Positions 41,516-49,985 of a stretch of 64,000 bases of DNA are shown here, piece by piece. The position numbers were made by a program, and so were the translations under genes. Source of the DNA: Promicromonospora soli (GTDB lineage: Bacteria; Actinomycetota; Actinomycetes; Actinomycetales; Cellulomonadaceae); assembly GCF_014653785.1 (NCBI RefSeq), contig NZ_BNAS01000006.1, positions 372,001 to 436,000 on the forward strand, written 5' to 3'. The number at the start of each line of letters is the position of its first letter. Positions within the stretch are counted from its first letter, which is position 1. The notes beneath the pieces are model-generated. The model was not told the DNA's origin, searched no databases, and saw nothing but the letters and a program-made list of their open reading frames with translations.

Positions 41516-42400
41516 ATGAGCACCACGCAGAGGCCCTCTCCGGCTGTCGTCGTCGCCATCGACGGCACCGGACGGGGAACGGGAGCGCTCCGGTACGCGA
41601 TCGACGAGGCCCGCGCCCGGGGAACCGCGGTGCGGATGGTCCATGTCCTGGACGACCGAGGAAGTGCCGGCCACGAGATCATGGAACCAGCCATGTCGCA
41701 GGCCTGTGCCGCAGCGCCAGACCTCGAGTTCGATTGGCTGTTCGGGCGAGGCCCGCGAGCGGACGAGCTCATCGAGGCGGCCGCAGGCGCCGACCTCCTG
41801 GTACTCGGCCGGGCCGCGCGACAGAGCGCCGAAGGTCCCACCGTCGGTTCCGTGACGGCCGAAGTGGCCGGGCGCGCCGACGCTCCCGTGGTGGTCGTTC
41901 CCGCCGACTGGCAGGCAAGGGGCCACGGCCGCATCGTCGTCGGGATCAAGTCGGCCGCCACCGCCGGCGAGCTGCTCGCGCACGCGTTCTCGGCGGCGTC
42001 CGCACGACACGCGGTCCTGCGGGTGGTGCACGCATGCGCTGCCCCGGAACCCGCCGACCCGGTCCGGGTGGAGGCGCACCCTGGCGACCGGCGCACCTCC
42101 GAGGGCCGGATGCTGGAAGCGCTCGTGCACGACTGGTCCGCCGTCTATCCGGACGTCGAGGTGAAGACGTCGTTCGTCCATGGGTGGCCGGCCCGCGTCC
42201 TGGTCGACGCCGCGGCGGACGCCGACGTCCTGATGACCGCCCGGCACCACCGGGACCTGCGGCACCTGGTACGTCTCGGCCCGATACCGCGGGAAGTCGT
42301 CGGGACCTCCGGCGCCCCTGTCGAGGTCGTCCCCTTGACCGGTGAGCCGGCCACGGCACCGCTGGTGGTCGAACGGTCAGGGACGATCCTGAAGAACTGA
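41516..42400 (+). CDS. Universal stress protein, two USP domains, divergent type (B)
   Basis: The 294-residue protein starts PAVVVAIDGTGRGTGALRYA and has a second domain from GRIVVGIKSAATAGELLAHA. The first domain keeps a weak nucleotide loop (LLVLGRAARQSAEGPTVGS). It is clearly more divergent than the two USPs at 31559 and 47005. Its C-terminus ends VVERSGTILKN, which matches the remnant at 33436. GAGGAGGGAC precedes the ATG. It diverges from the CtpF-like ATPase over one DevR-like box and ends before a strong terminator. Confidence 0.88.
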   Translation: MSTTQRPSPAVVVAIDGTGRGTGALRYAIDEARARGTAVRMVHVLDDRGSAGHEIMEPAMSQACAAAPDLEFDWLFGRGPRADELIEAAAGADLLVLGRAARQSAEGPTVGSVTAEVAGRADAPVVVVPADWQARGHGRIVVGIKSAATAGELLAHAFSAASARHAVLRVVHACAAPEPADPVRVEAHPGDRRTSEGRMLEALVHDWSAVYPDVEVKTSFVHGWPARVLVDAAADADVLMTARHHRDLRHLVRLGPIPREVVGTSGAPVEVVPLTGEPATAPLVVERSGTILKN

Positions 42401-42418
42401 GCCCTGCCTGCAGCACCG

Positions 42419-42449
42419 AACGGCACCGTGACGATGTCACGGTGCCGTT
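42419..42449. terminator. Terminator hairpin between convergent genes
   Basis: AACGGCACCGTGAC (42419-42432) pairs perfectly with GTCACGGTGCCGTT (42436-42449) across a 3-nt loop. It lies between the USP stop and the convergent DUF1876 stop and could serve both. Confidence 0.85.
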
Positions 42450-42470
42450 CCCTGCTGTGCCCTGCAACGG

Positions 42471-42752
42471 TCACGGGTGCAGATGGACCGGGCGGTGCTC
42501 GATCTCGGCGATGTCGTCCGACGTCGCCCGCAACAGCCGGTCAGCCAGATCACGCAGCGCACGGGCGGCGGCGAGCTCCTCCCCGATCTCCCTGACCTGC
42601 GGGTCGTCCGGATTGCGCCGGGCACGCCCATGACCTTCGAGCGACGTCCCGCTCGACGTAGTCAGTACGGCGTGCGCGGCGGTGAGTGTGCCGTCGCGCT
42701 CGATGTCATCCGCGTCGAAGAGGCGGATGGCGACGTTCCAGGTATGGGCCAT
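42471..42752 (-). CDS. DUF1876 (Rv1738-like, dsRBD-like) protein
   Basis: The 93-residue protein begins MAHTWNVAIRLFDADDIERD and has ARRNPDDPQVREIGEELAAA, then RALRDLADRLLRATSDDIAE. This matches the DUF1876 family. Its member Rv1738 is among the most strongly DosR-induced proteins and has a fold like hibernation-promoting factors, so a ribosome-silencing role has been proposed for the family. CAGGAG precedes the ATG at 42752. An imperfect DevR-like box lies 82 bp upstream. Confidence 0.88.
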   Translation of the reverse strand: MAHTWNVAIRLFDADDIERDGTLTAAHAVLTTSSGTSLEGHGRARRNPDDPQVREIGEELAAARALRDLADRLLRATSDDIAEIEHRPVHLHP

Positions 42753-42833
42753 GGCAATGCTCCTGTCGATCGGTTCCCGCCGTCGGAAGGCGAGCATGCT
42801 CCCAGCGTTCCGCGCGCACCGATCCGTGCAACA

Positions 42834-42847
42834 GGGACCAACGACCC
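42834..42847. promoter_or_regulatory. DevR-like box between DUF1876 gene and SDR gene
   Basis: The plus strand reads GGGACCAACGACCC (minus strand GGGTCGTTGGTCCC), with two mismatches to the consensus. It is 82 bp upstream of the DUF1876 start and 110 bp upstream of the SDR start. Confidence 0.55.
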
Positions 42848-42956
42848 AAGGCCTCAGGACCGACGGCACAGGGCGTGAGGGAGCCCCGCTGCCTAGCGTG
42901 AGAAATGCCCGACAACCCGCCAGGATCGGCACGACACCAGGCACGGAGGAACCATC

Positions 42957-43727
42957 ATGCGCACCATCGTCGTCACCGGCTCGGCCTCGGGCATCGGCCG
43001 TGCCACCTTGCGGCTCCTCGAACAGCGAGGCGACCGCGTCATCGGAGTGGATCTCCACGACGCCGAGATCGAGGCCGACCTCGGCACGCCGGATGGCAGG
43101 GCCGAGATGATCGAGCACTTGCGGGCGCGGCGGCACCACATCGACGGCGTCGTCGCCAACGCTGGCCTGGCGCACCAGACCCCGGCCGACGTCGCGGTGA
43201 ACTTCTTCGGCACGGTGGCCACGCTCGACGGGCTGCTGCCGCTGCTCGCCGGCTCGCACGCCCCGCGCGCTGTCGCCACTGCGTCGATGGCCATCATCAT
43301 GCCGTCGGACGCCGAGCTGGTGGACCTGTGCCTGGCCGGTGACGAACCCACGGCACTGGACCGCGCTGCCAAGCTCGTCGAGGCGGAGCAGGGCGGGTTG
43401 ATCTACGCCAGCAGCAAGGTGGCGCTGTGCCGGTGGCTGCGCCGAGCGGCCACCGGGAAGGAGTGGGCCGGCGCGGGCATCCCACTCAACGCCATCGCGC
43501 CCGGGGTTGTCGAGACGCCCATGGTCGCGGGCATGATCGGCACGGAGATCCAGCGCGCAGCCATCTCCGCCATGGTGCCGATGCCGCTGAACGGCTTCAT
43601 GCGGCCCGAGGTCCCGGCATACCTCCTGACCTGGCTCGTCAGTGAGAAGAACTCGCACCTGTGCGGCCAGGTCATCTTCATCGACGGCGGGGCCGACGCC
43701 ATGATCCGCGGCGACTCCACCTGGTGA
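42957..43727 (+). CDS. Short-chain dehydrogenase, 3-alpha-HSD/carbonyl reductase type
   Basis: The 256-residue SDR has the cofactor motif VVTGSASGIGRATLRLL, the DGVVANAGLA segment and the catalytic Tyr/Lys in GGLIYASSKVALCRW. The AIAPGVVETPM signature and a final CGQVIFIDGGADAM follow. The short N-terminal half and the spacing resemble 3-alpha-hydroxysteroid dehydrogenases of the bacterial HsdA/DhaA type. The true substrate is unknown. GGAGGAACC precedes the ATG. It lies between two DevR-like boxes and could be cotranscribed with doxX and devR, although a perfect box starts a new unit. Confidence 0.88.
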   Translation: MRTIVVTGSASGIGRATLRLLEQRGDRVIGVDLHDAEIEADLGTPDGRAEMIEHLRARRHHIDGVVANAGLAHQTPADVAVNFFGTVATLDGLLPLLAGSHAPRAVATASMAIIMPSDAELVDLCLAGDEPTALDRAAKLVEAEQGGLIYASSKVALCRWLRRAATGKEWAGAGIPLNAIAPGVVETPMVAGMIGTEIQRAAISAMVPMPLNGFMRPEVPAYLLTWLVSEKNSHLCGQVIFIDGGADAMIRGDSTW

Positions 43728-43758
43728 ACCGTCACCAGCGACCGCCGCAACCAGGCTT

Positions 43759-43772
43759 GGGACCAAGGTCCC
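43759..43772. promoter_or_regulatory. Perfect DevR-like palindrome upstream of doxX-devR
   Basis: GGGACCAAGGTCCC is an exact inverted repeat apart from the central pair. It lies 100 bp upstream of the doxX start and is the likely site for autoactivation of devR through doxX readthrough. Confidence 0.8.
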
Positions 43773-43872
43773 CTGGACACGGGGCCGGCGACCCTGCCGG
43801 GCGGCAGTGCACCGGAGGGATCGTGGTCACAGACGCCGGAACAGGTCCGGCGTACCCAACAGGAGGAACACC

Positions 43873-44445
43873 ATGAGCTCCATCAGCCACCACTCCGCAC
43901 AGTGGGCGCACGGACAGGTCGCGCGTGAGCGTGACGCCGCCGCGGCCACTCATGTCACCGGCGATGGCGTCGCCCGCTACTCCTTCGCGGGTGTCCGGCT
44001 GCTGCTCGCCTTCGAGCTTCTCTGGGCGTTCGGCGACAAGCTCCTCGGCTGGGGCCTGGCCACGCCGACCGACCGCGCCTGGATCAACGGCGGCTCCCCG
44101 ACCGAGGGCTACCTCAGCGGCGTCGAAGGCCCGTTCGCCGGATTCTTCGGCGCGCTGGCCGGCAACGCCGTTGTCGACTGGCTGTTCATGCTCGGCCTGC
44201 TCGGCATCGGCCTGGCGCTCGCACTGGGCATCGGCATGCGGATCGCCGCTGGCGCCGGCGCGCTGCTCATGCTGCTCATGTGGCTGGCGTCGCTGCCGCT
44301 GGAGAACAACCCCTTCGTCGACTACCACCTGGTCAACGCCGTCCTGCTCGTCGGGCTGGCCGCGTTCCTGGCCGGCGACACCGCCGGGCTCGGCAACTGG
44401 TGGGCACGGCTTCCGCTGGTGCAGCGGTTCCCCGTGCTGCGATGA
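43873..44445 (+). CDS. DoxX-like integral membrane protein
   Basis: The 190-residue protein has an N-terminal cytoplasmic stretch and four membrane segments: [60 protein letters not shown] and [17 protein letters not shown]. This is the DoxX / thiosulfate:quinone oxidoreductase small-subunit pattern. AGGAGGAACACC precedes the ATG at 43873. It lies directly upstream of devR behind a perfect DevR-like palindrome, so it is likely the first gene of that unit. The enzymatic role is not established. Confidence 0.85.
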   Translation: MSSISHHSAQWAHGQVARERDAAAATHVTGDGVARYSFAGVRLLLAFELLWAFGDKLLGWGLATPTDRAWINGGSPTEGYLSGVEGPFAGFFGALAGNAVVDWLFMLGLLGIGLALALGIGMRIAAGAGALLMLLMWLASLPLENNPFVDYHLVNAVLLVGLAAFLAGDTAGLGNWWARLPLVQRFPVLR

Positions 44446-44510
44446 CGACGTCCCTTGTGGTGCCCGTCCAGGGAATGACCCGGACGGGCATCACAACTAC
44501 GGTAGGGGGC

Positions 44511-45164
44511 ATGGACGTGCGCGTTTTTCTCGTCGACGACCACGAGGTCGTCCGGCGAGGCGTCGCCGACCTGCTGGAGTCCGAGCCGGGAGTGAGCGTC
44601 GTCGGTGAGGCAGGTACGGCACGAGAGGCGCTCGCCCGGGTCCCGGCGCTCGCACCCGACGTCGTGGTGCTGGACGTGCGACTGCCCGACGGCGACGGCG
44701 TCACCGTCTGCCGCGAGCTACGGTCCCAGATGCCCACCCTCGCCTGCCTCATGCTCACCTCGTTCTCCGACGACGAAGCGCTCTACGACGCGATCCTTGC
44801 CGGAGCCGCCGGCTACGTGCTCAAGCAGGTACGCGGCACCGACCTCGTCCAAGCCGTGCTGACCGTCGCGGCAGGCGGGTCGATGCTGGACCCCGGGGCC
44901 GCGGCCCGGGTCATGGAACGGCTCCGCGCCGACGCCCACCACGAGCCTGACCCCCTCGTCGACCTGACCGACCAGGAACGACGGATCCTCGCACTGATCG
45001 GGCACGGCCTGACAAACCGACAGATCGGCGCCGAGCTCTTCCTAGCCGAGAAGACGGTCAAGAACTACGTCTCCCGCATCTTCGCCAAGCTCGGGCTCGA
45101 GCGTCGGGCGCAGGCCGCGGTCCTCGCCGCGCGGCTGGAGCAGGACGAGCACCGCCGCACGTGA
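44511..45164 (+). CDS. devR: DevR/DosR-type response regulator
   Basis: The 217-residue NarL-family regulator equals the length of mycobacterial DosR. The receiver domain begins [20 protein letters not shown] with the phosphorylatable Asp55 in [10 protein letters not shown]. The HTH has [20 protein letters not shown], whose recognition helix matches DosR, including the residues corresponding to Lys179, Lys182 and Asn183. The two Thr residues of DosR phosphorylated by PknH (198 and 205) are both Ala here ([13 protein letters not shown]). The ATG at 44511 is chosen on homology. An upstream ATG at 44442 overlaps the doxX stop. The kinase gene is convergent, with only 28 bp between. Confidence 0.93.
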   Translation: MDVRVFLVDDHEVVRRGVADLLESEPGVSVVGEAGTAREALARVPALAPDVVVLDVRLPDGDGVTVCRELRSQMPTLACLMLTSFSDDEALYDAILAGAAGYVLKQVRGTDLVQAVLTVAAGGSMLDPGAAARVMERLRADAHHEPDPLVDLTDQERRILALIGHGLTNRQIGAELFLAEKTVKNYVSRIFAKLGLERRAQAAVLAARLEQDEHRRT

Positions 45165-45192
45165 GCGGCGGCGTACGCGGGCCCGCCCGAGG

Positions 45193-46863
45193 TCAGTCCC
45201 CCGGAGTGCTGTCTGTGGGGAGCGGCACCCGCCACACCAGGCGGGTCCCGCTCCGGTCGGCGTCCGGGCTCGCTGGTCCGACGTCGAGGCTGCCGCCCAG
45301 CTCGTGCGCACGTCGGGCGAGGTTGCGCAGGCCGCTGCGCGGCGCACCCGGTGGTACGCCCGTGCCGTCGTCGCTCACGACGAGCACCAGGTCGTCCGCC
45401 ACGGCCAGCCGGACCTCCGCCCGGGACGCGGACGCGTGCCGGGCGACGTTGGACAGCGCCTCGCGCACAACGGCGACGACGTGGTCAGCGACGTCCGGCG
45501 GCACCAGAGCGTCTACAGCGCCCTCGAATCGCAGCGGCACCCCGAACCCGAGCGGCACAGCAGCGGCGTCGACCTCCGTGATCACACGCGAGCGCAGGCC
45601 GATCCGCCGAGCACCAGCGCCACCGGGCCGGTCGCCAGGCTGCAGCCGGTAGATCGTGGTGCGCACGAGGGAGATGGTCTCGTCGACCTCGTCGACCGCC
45701 GTGGCCAGCTGTTCCGCCAGCTCCGGTGGTGCGGTGCGCGCCAGACGCTGCAGCGACAGGCCGGTCGCGTAGAGCCGCTGGATGGCCAGGTCGTGCAGGT
45801 CTCGGGCGATGCGCTCGCGGTCGCGGAGCAGGACGAGGCGCTCGGCGTCGGCGCGCCCCTCCGCCAGCTCCAGGGCGACGGCGGCCTGCGCGGCGAAAGC
45901 GCCGAGAGCCTCGACCACGACCGACGAGAACGGCTCGCGGCCTCGGGTGCGGGCAGCAGCCAGGACACCACGGGCGCGGCCCTGCTCGCCGAGCGGCCAG
46001 ACTGCCAGCGGGCCGAGCTCGACCGGCAGGTCCAGCGCGAACTCGGCGCGCTCGTCGGTCGTGGCGTCGTCCGTGACCATCGGTACCCCGGTGCGGAACG
46101 TGAGTGCGGCGAACGTCCCGTCGGTAGACAGGACTGATCCGACCTGGTCCTCTGTGCCCAGCCCGGATGCGGTCTGCAGCACCAGGCGACCGGTGTCCGG
46201 GTCCGGCACGGAGACGGCCGTCAGGTCCGCGTTGGCCACCTCTCGTGCCTGACTGCCGATGAGCCTTAGGACGTCGTGCGGCGACGACCCGGCCAGGACC
46301 TGACGCGAGATCCGGTCGTTGGCGCGGGCCCACCGTTCGCGCAGCTGTGCGACGTCGTACAGCCGGGCGTTCTCCATAGCCACGCTTGCCGCCGACGCCA
46401 GGGCCTGCAGTACCTGCTGATCGTCGGCGGTGAAGTCGCCACCGTCGCGCTTGTCCGTGAGGTAGAGGTTGCCGAACGGCGAGCCGTGCACCCGCAGCGG
46501 CATGCCGACGAAGGTGCGCATGGGTGGGTGGTGTGCCGGGAAGCCGACCGAGACGGGGTGGGCGGACAAGTCGTGCAGACGCAGCGGCACGGGGTGACGA
46601 ATCAGCTCGCCCAGCACGCCGTGACCGGTGGGGTACGGGCCGATCGCTGCGATCTGGTCCTCCGACAGGCCGACCGTGAGAAACCGGGCTATCCGGCCGT
46701 CGTCGCCCAGCACGCCGAGGGCGCCGTACCGGGCGTCCACGAGCTCGACCGCGGTCTCGACGATGTGGTGCAGCACCGTCTCCAGGTCCAGGCCGCGGCT
46801 GACCGTGATGACTGCGTCGAGCAGCAGGTCAGTGCGGTCGCGCGCGCTAGCCGTCGGGTCCAT
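45193..46863 (-). CDS. devS: DevS/DosT-type heme-GAF sensor histidine kinase
   Basis: The 556-residue kinase has GAF-A (about 10-165), GAF-B (175-335), a HisKA_3 dimerisation domain with RERIARDLHDLAIQRLY (His357) and an HATPase domain (VVREALSNVARHA, then VSDDGTGVPP). In GAF-A the heme-ligand His of DosS (His149) is kept as His112 in GFPAHHPPMRTF, and the distal Tyr171 is Tyr134 in NLYLTDK. The DosS Glu87 position is Gly50, as in the oxygen sensor DosT. The protein lacks the roughly 40-residue N-terminal extension of DosS. It diverges from a USP gene over a perfect DevR-like palindrome. It should sense O2, NO or CO and phosphorylate DevR. Confidence 0.92.
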   Translation of the reverse strand: MDPTASARDRTDLLLDAVITVSRGLDLETVLHHIVETAVELVDARYGALGVLGDDGRIARFLTVGLSEDQIAAIGPYPTGHGVLGELIRHPVPLRLHDLSAHPVSVGFPAHHPPMRTFVGMPLRVHGSPFGNLYLTDKRDGGDFTADDQQVLQALASAASVAMENARLYDVAQLRERWARANDRISRQVLAGSSPHDVLRLIGSQAREVANADLTAVSVPDPDTGRLVLQTASGLGTEDQVGSVLSTDGTFAALTFRTGVPMVTDDATTDERAEFALDLPVELGPLAVWPLGEQGRARGVLAAARTRGREPFSSVVVEALGAFAAQAAVALELAEGRADAERLVLLRDRERIARDLHDLAIQRLYATGLSLQRLARTAPPELAEQLATAVDEVDETISLVRTTIYRLQPGDRPGGAGARRIGLRSRVITEVDAAAVPLGFGVPLRFEGAVDALVPPDVADHVVAVVREALSNVARHASASRAEVRLAVADDLVLVVSDDGTGVPPGAPRSGLRNLARRAHELGGSLDVGPASPDADRSGTRLVWRVPLPTDSTPGD

Positions 46864-46913
46864 CGGTGCCTCCCCGGGGCCACGTTAGCGCGCATGGGTA
46901 CCGACTACCCGGC

Positions 46914-46927
46914 GGGACCTTGGTCCC
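46914..46927. promoter_or_regulatory. Perfect DevR-like palindrome between devS and usp
   Basis: GGGACCTTGGTCCC is an exact inverted repeat apart from the central pair. It is 51 bp upstream of devS and 78 bp upstream of the USP gene, so one site could activate both. Confidence 0.82.
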
Positions 46928-47004
46928 CCTGACTGGGGCCGCCTGCCCCTGCCTGGATGACCCCGCTCACTGGTGTCCTGGTAGGGAAACGGAGGAGGGC
47001 AATC

Positions 47005-47886
47005 ATGAACATCAACTGGTACAAGGGCATCGTCGTCGGTGTCGACGGTTCGGACGAGAGCCTGGCGGCACTGGACTGGGCGGCGCACGCCGCAGACCTG
47101 CACGAGGCCCGCCTGACGGTTGTGGCGACCTACACCGTGCCGGCCGAGACCATCCGTGGCTACGCGGACTCCATCATGGACGCGCAGCAGGAAGCCCACC
47201 GTGCCGTCCGGGCAGCACGCACCCGGCTCGGCTCCCGGCGCCCGGGCGGCCGGGACGTGGAGCTGATCGTCCTGCCGGGGGCCGCCGCACTCGTGTTGAG
47301 CCAGCGGTCCAAGACCTGCGACCTCGTGGTGGTGGGGCGCCGCGGCCTGGGCGCGCTGGACCGAGTGCTGCTCGGTTCCACCTCCTCGGCGCTGGCGGCG
47401 TCGTCTCCGGGAGCAGTCGCCGTGGTACCTGCCGGGGCGACAACCGGAGACCCCCGCCGGATCCGGGTCGGTGTGGGACGCGACGAGGAACCGGATGTCC
47501 TGGGTGCCGCGTTCGCCGAGGCCGACGTACGCGGCTGCAGTCTTGAAGTGCTGCACGTGGCGGACACCAACCCGTTCTCCTCGGCACTGCCCGAGATGGA
47601 CCCGGTAGCCACTTCGTGGCACCAGGGAACCAAGGAAGACCTTGCCGACCGAGTGGCCAGGTGGTCCGAGAAACACCCGCGGGTCACCTGCACAATGGTG
47701 ATCCGCCGCGCGGACCCGGCCTCAGCGCTGCTCCACGACCTGTCCCCGGACGACCTCCTGATCGTCGGCGGACGCAGGCACCAGCCAGCCATGGGCCGCG
47801 TGCTGCGTAGCGTGCCCGACGCCGTGCTCCGGGCCGCGCCGTGCCCCGTCCTTGTGGTGCACACGCACGATCTTCCCGCCGCCTGA
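47005..47886 (+). CDS. Universal stress protein, two tandem USP domains (C)
   Basis: The 293-residue protein is a close paralogue of the USP at 31559. It starts NINWYKGIVVGVDGSDESLA and has the nucleotide loop VVVGRRGLGALDRVLLGSTS and the second-domain end GGRRHQPAMGRVLRSVPDAV. GGAGGAGGG precedes the ATG at 47005. Its position opposite devS over a perfect box makes it one of the most likely strongly induced genes. Confidence 0.93.
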   Translation: MNINWYKGIVVGVDGSDESLAALDWAAHAADLHEARLTVVATYTVPAETIRGYADSIMDAQQEAHRAVRAARTRLGSRRPGGRDVELIVLPGAAALVLSQRSKTCDLVVVGRRGLGALDRVLLGSTSSALAASSPGAVAVVPAGATTGDPRRIRVGVGRDEEPDVLGAAFAEADVRGCSLEVLHVADTNPFSSALPEMDPVATSWHQGTKEDLADRVARWSEKHPRVTCTMVIRRADPASALLHDLSPDDLLIVGGRRHQPAMGRVLRSVPDAVLRAAPCPVLVVHTHDLPAA

Positions 47887-47991
47887 GGACGCGTCCGGGA
47901 CGCTCCGGGCCAGAAAGCGGCCTGGCTTAGCCAGCCGGTCTGGCGGGCCGGGCAGCCGTCGAACATACAGTCGAAAGAGGAGGAGATCACG

Positions 47992-48237
47992 ATGATGTAC
48001 TGGGGCAACGGTATGGGCACCTGGGGCTACGTCCTGATGGCACTCAACATGGTGGTCTTCTGGGGTCTGCTGATCGGAGGCATCGCGCTCCTGGTGCGCT
48101 ACCTCCGTGGCGGTCCTGGGCAACCGCCACCGCCAGTGACGACGGACCCCGAGCACGTTCTGGGCGAGCGCTTCGCCCGTGGCGAGATCGACGAGGACGA
48201 GTACCGCAAGCGCCTACAGGTCCTCACCGGCAGATAG
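47992..48237 (+). CDS. SHOCT-domain membrane protein
   Basis: The 81-residue protein has one membrane helix (VLMALNMVVFWGLLIGGIAL), a Pro-rich linker (GPGQPPPPVTTDP), and a C-terminal SHOCT motif (LGERFARGEIDEDEYRKRLQ). The ribosome-binding site GAGGAGGAG is followed by two adjacent ATGs (47992 and 47995). SHOCT proteins are widespread with no defined role, and the motif probably mediates oligomerisation. It lies 105 bp after the USP gene. Confidence 0.85.
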   Translation: MMYWGNGMGTWGYVLMALNMVVFWGLLIGGIALLVRYLRGGPGQPPPPVTTDPEHVLGERFARGEIDEDEYRKRLQVLTGR

Positions 48238-48285
48238 GCGCACTCAAACCGCGACGCGGCCGACGAGATCCGCTCCAGGAGGCGC

Positions 48286-48660
48286 TTACTCCGCCGGGGC
48301 GAACGCCTGGAAGAAGACAGGGAACGTCCCGATCACCCCGAGGCCGATCAGGACCAGGGACACGGTCAGAGCCAGGCGTGACTCGACGGGCTTGTTGCGG
48401 TAGATCAGGTGCAGGACCGCCCACGCGACGAGCCAGATGATGACCGCGCCGGTGGTCTTGCCCGAGAGTGGTCCGACCGGGTCGTACAGGTTGAGGAACT
48501 CCTTGATCGGCTCGCTCGCCTCGGCCAGCGTGGTCAGGACGCCGAGCGCGAACGCGCCGACCCCTGCAGCCAGGATCGCGGCGGCGACCGGGCCTTCCGG
48601 TCTGTCGGCGGCTTCACCGAGTTCCGGGACGGGTGCTGCAGGATTCGTGTTCGGGGCCAT
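48286..48660 (-). CDS. Three-helix membrane protein
   Basis: The 124-residue protein has an N-terminal Pro-rich cytoplasmic part and three hydrophobic segments (AAAILAAGVGAFALGVLTTL, AVIIWLVAWAVLHLIY, LALTVSLVLIGLGVIGTFPV). I do not recognise it. It follows the next membrane gene by 9 bp, so the two form an operon. No DevR-like box is seen. Confidence 0.7.
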   Translation of the reverse strand: MAPNTNPAAPVPELGEAADRPEGPVAAAILAAGVGAFALGVLTTLAEASEPIKEFLNLYDPVGPLSGKTTGAVIIWLVAWAVLHLIYRNKPVESRLALTVSLVLIGLGVIGTFPVFFQAFAPAE

Positions 48661-48669
48661 GGCTTTCTC

Positions 48670-49182
48670 CTACAGCAGTGGAGCGGTCTTGGTGATCAAC
48701 GCCCCGAAGAGCCCGGCGACCGCGGCAAAGGCGAACGCCAGCACGAAGAGCGCGAGAGTGGTCTTGCGAAGCCGCTCGTGGCGGATGAGGCCCGCCCCGT
48801 AGTAGAGGACGATGAACGCGACGGTGGTCGCCAGGATGGGGCTCAGCCAGGCCACGTGTTCCTTCCACTCCATACCGAAGTGATGCCACTGGGCCGTCGC
48901 AGGATCGGCGAGAAGTACGGACCGCGGGCTGTCGGGCACGTCCTCCCGATACCAGGGGTAGACGATCCACGTGCCGGTCAGGACGGTTCCCCAGGCCGCC
49001 ACCGCCATGGCCGTCACGCCGATCTTCAGCCGAAGTGCCCTGCCTCGGATGCCCTCAGGTGTCATCAGGTGCGGGCGCAGGCTCCACAACCCCTCGAGCC
49101 CGCCTGCGAAGCCGAGGAGAAACACGGCGCCAAGGACCATTCCATGGATCAGAGTCCAGAACTCGTGATGCGTGAAGCTCAT
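48670..49182 (-). CDS. Polytopic membrane protein, operon with 48286 gene
   Basis: The predicted 170-residue protein starts MSFTHHEFWTLIHGMVLGAV and has about four membrane segments (VTAMAVAAWGTVLTGTWIVY, SPILATTVAFIVLYYGAGL, LALFVLAFAFAAVAGLFGAL). Several histidines lie at helix ends (HHEFWTLIHG, QWHHFGMEW, WKEHVAW). Such a pattern could suit heme or quinone binding, but no family is recognised. The ATG at 49182 is preferred over a longer frame to 49263. Confidence 0.7.
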   Translation of the reverse strand: MSFTHHEFWTLIHGMVLGAVFLLGFAGGLEGLWSLRPHLMTPEGIRGRALRLKIGVTAMAVAAWGTVLTGTWIVYPWYREDVPDSPRSVLLADPATAQWHHFGMEWKEHVAWLSPILATTVAFIVLYYGAGLIRHERLRKTTLALFVLAFAFAAVAGLFGALITKTAPLL

Positions 49183-49541
49183 GTGCCACCGCCTTCCGAC
49201 AGGGCGAGGCCGGCCCTCCAAAGAGATCCGCGCCTGTGCCTTCGCTTTCAATCTATCCAGCATCGAGCCTCAGCGCCCGGCCAAGGGGCGCATCGCCGGG
49301 AGCAGGCAGCTCGCCGGCCGCCCGCGAGGCGCGACGGAACCCGGTCCCACGCCTGGGCCACGCTCGCTCGGCGCCTGATGCAGACCTGGGGCACACGCAC
49401 GGACGAGTCCACTGCCCCGCTGGCCTGGGACGACGTCGTACCGTCGCCCTGCGGTGGCCACCAGGGCGGCGACGATCGGCGCGCCCAATCGCGTGCGGCC
49501 CTGGCATACACGCGATGGTGGTCGGCCCTCATAGTGGACCC
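49183..49541. other. Stretch without a recognisable gene
   Basis: About 360 bp upstream of the two-gene membrane operon show open frames but no ribosome-binding site, domain or DevR-like box. It leads into a cluster of gene remnants (49542-50550). Confidence 0.5.
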
Positions 49542-49610
49542 GTGCAGCCGGTCGCCTGGCTCATGACGGCGCGGATGCTGCGGGGCATCCGGGAGCGAGC
49601 AGTACGTGCA
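49542..49610 (+). pseudogene. C-terminal scrap of an SRPBCC-family gene
   Basis: The frame reads [20 protein letters not shown], close to the C-terminus of the intact SRPBCC protein at 20854 ([14 protein letters not shown]). Nothing upstream in this frame resembles the rest of the family, so about 23 residues remain. It abuts the next remnant tail to tail. Confidence 0.45.
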
Positions 49611-49616
49611 CGCCTG

Positions 49617-49985
49617 TCACTTGCTGAGGCGCGTCAGTTCCTCGCTCATGGCGCGCACAAAGACGGCACCGGGCACGTTCGCCGCGTCGAAGTGGACGCT
49701 GCAGGAGAGCCGGCCGGCATACGAGACCGCCGCGACGCCCAGCCGGACGTTCGCGGCGAGCACCGCAACCGGCCAGATCGCGACCACGGGAGCGCCCGCG
49801 AGGCGCGGCGCTCCCGCCGGACCCGGCACGTTGGTGACGAACCCGCCGACAACGTGCTGCCGCTGCCCGATGCGATCCATGATGCGCGCCCCGACCGGGC
49901 CGCGCATGAACTCCAGTGTCCCCTGCTCCCGCGCCTGTACCTTCTCCGCTCGGGTCTGCTCCGCGATCAGCCGGCCGGTCCACAG
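49617..49985 (-). pseudogene. C-terminal remnant of a wax ester synthase/diacylglycerol acyltransferase
   Basis: On the minus strand the frame gives GGFVTNVPGPAGAPRLAGAP, then VVAIWPVAVLAANVRLGVAA and VSYAGRLSCSVHFDAANVPG. This is the C-terminal domain of WS/DGAT (Tgs) enzymes that make triacylglycerol or wax esters. About 120 of roughly 460 residues remain. The N-terminal half with the HHxxxDG active site is absent, and a TGA blocks the frame near 49985. In Mycobacterium tuberculosis tgs1 is a DosR-regulon gene, so this island probably once had that function too. Confidence 0.75.

Noticed and set aside
41829-41840. Further GAAGGTCCC half-site inside the USP gene at 41516
   Set aside because: It is only a half palindrome within conserved coding sequence, far from any start. 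It is probably chance.
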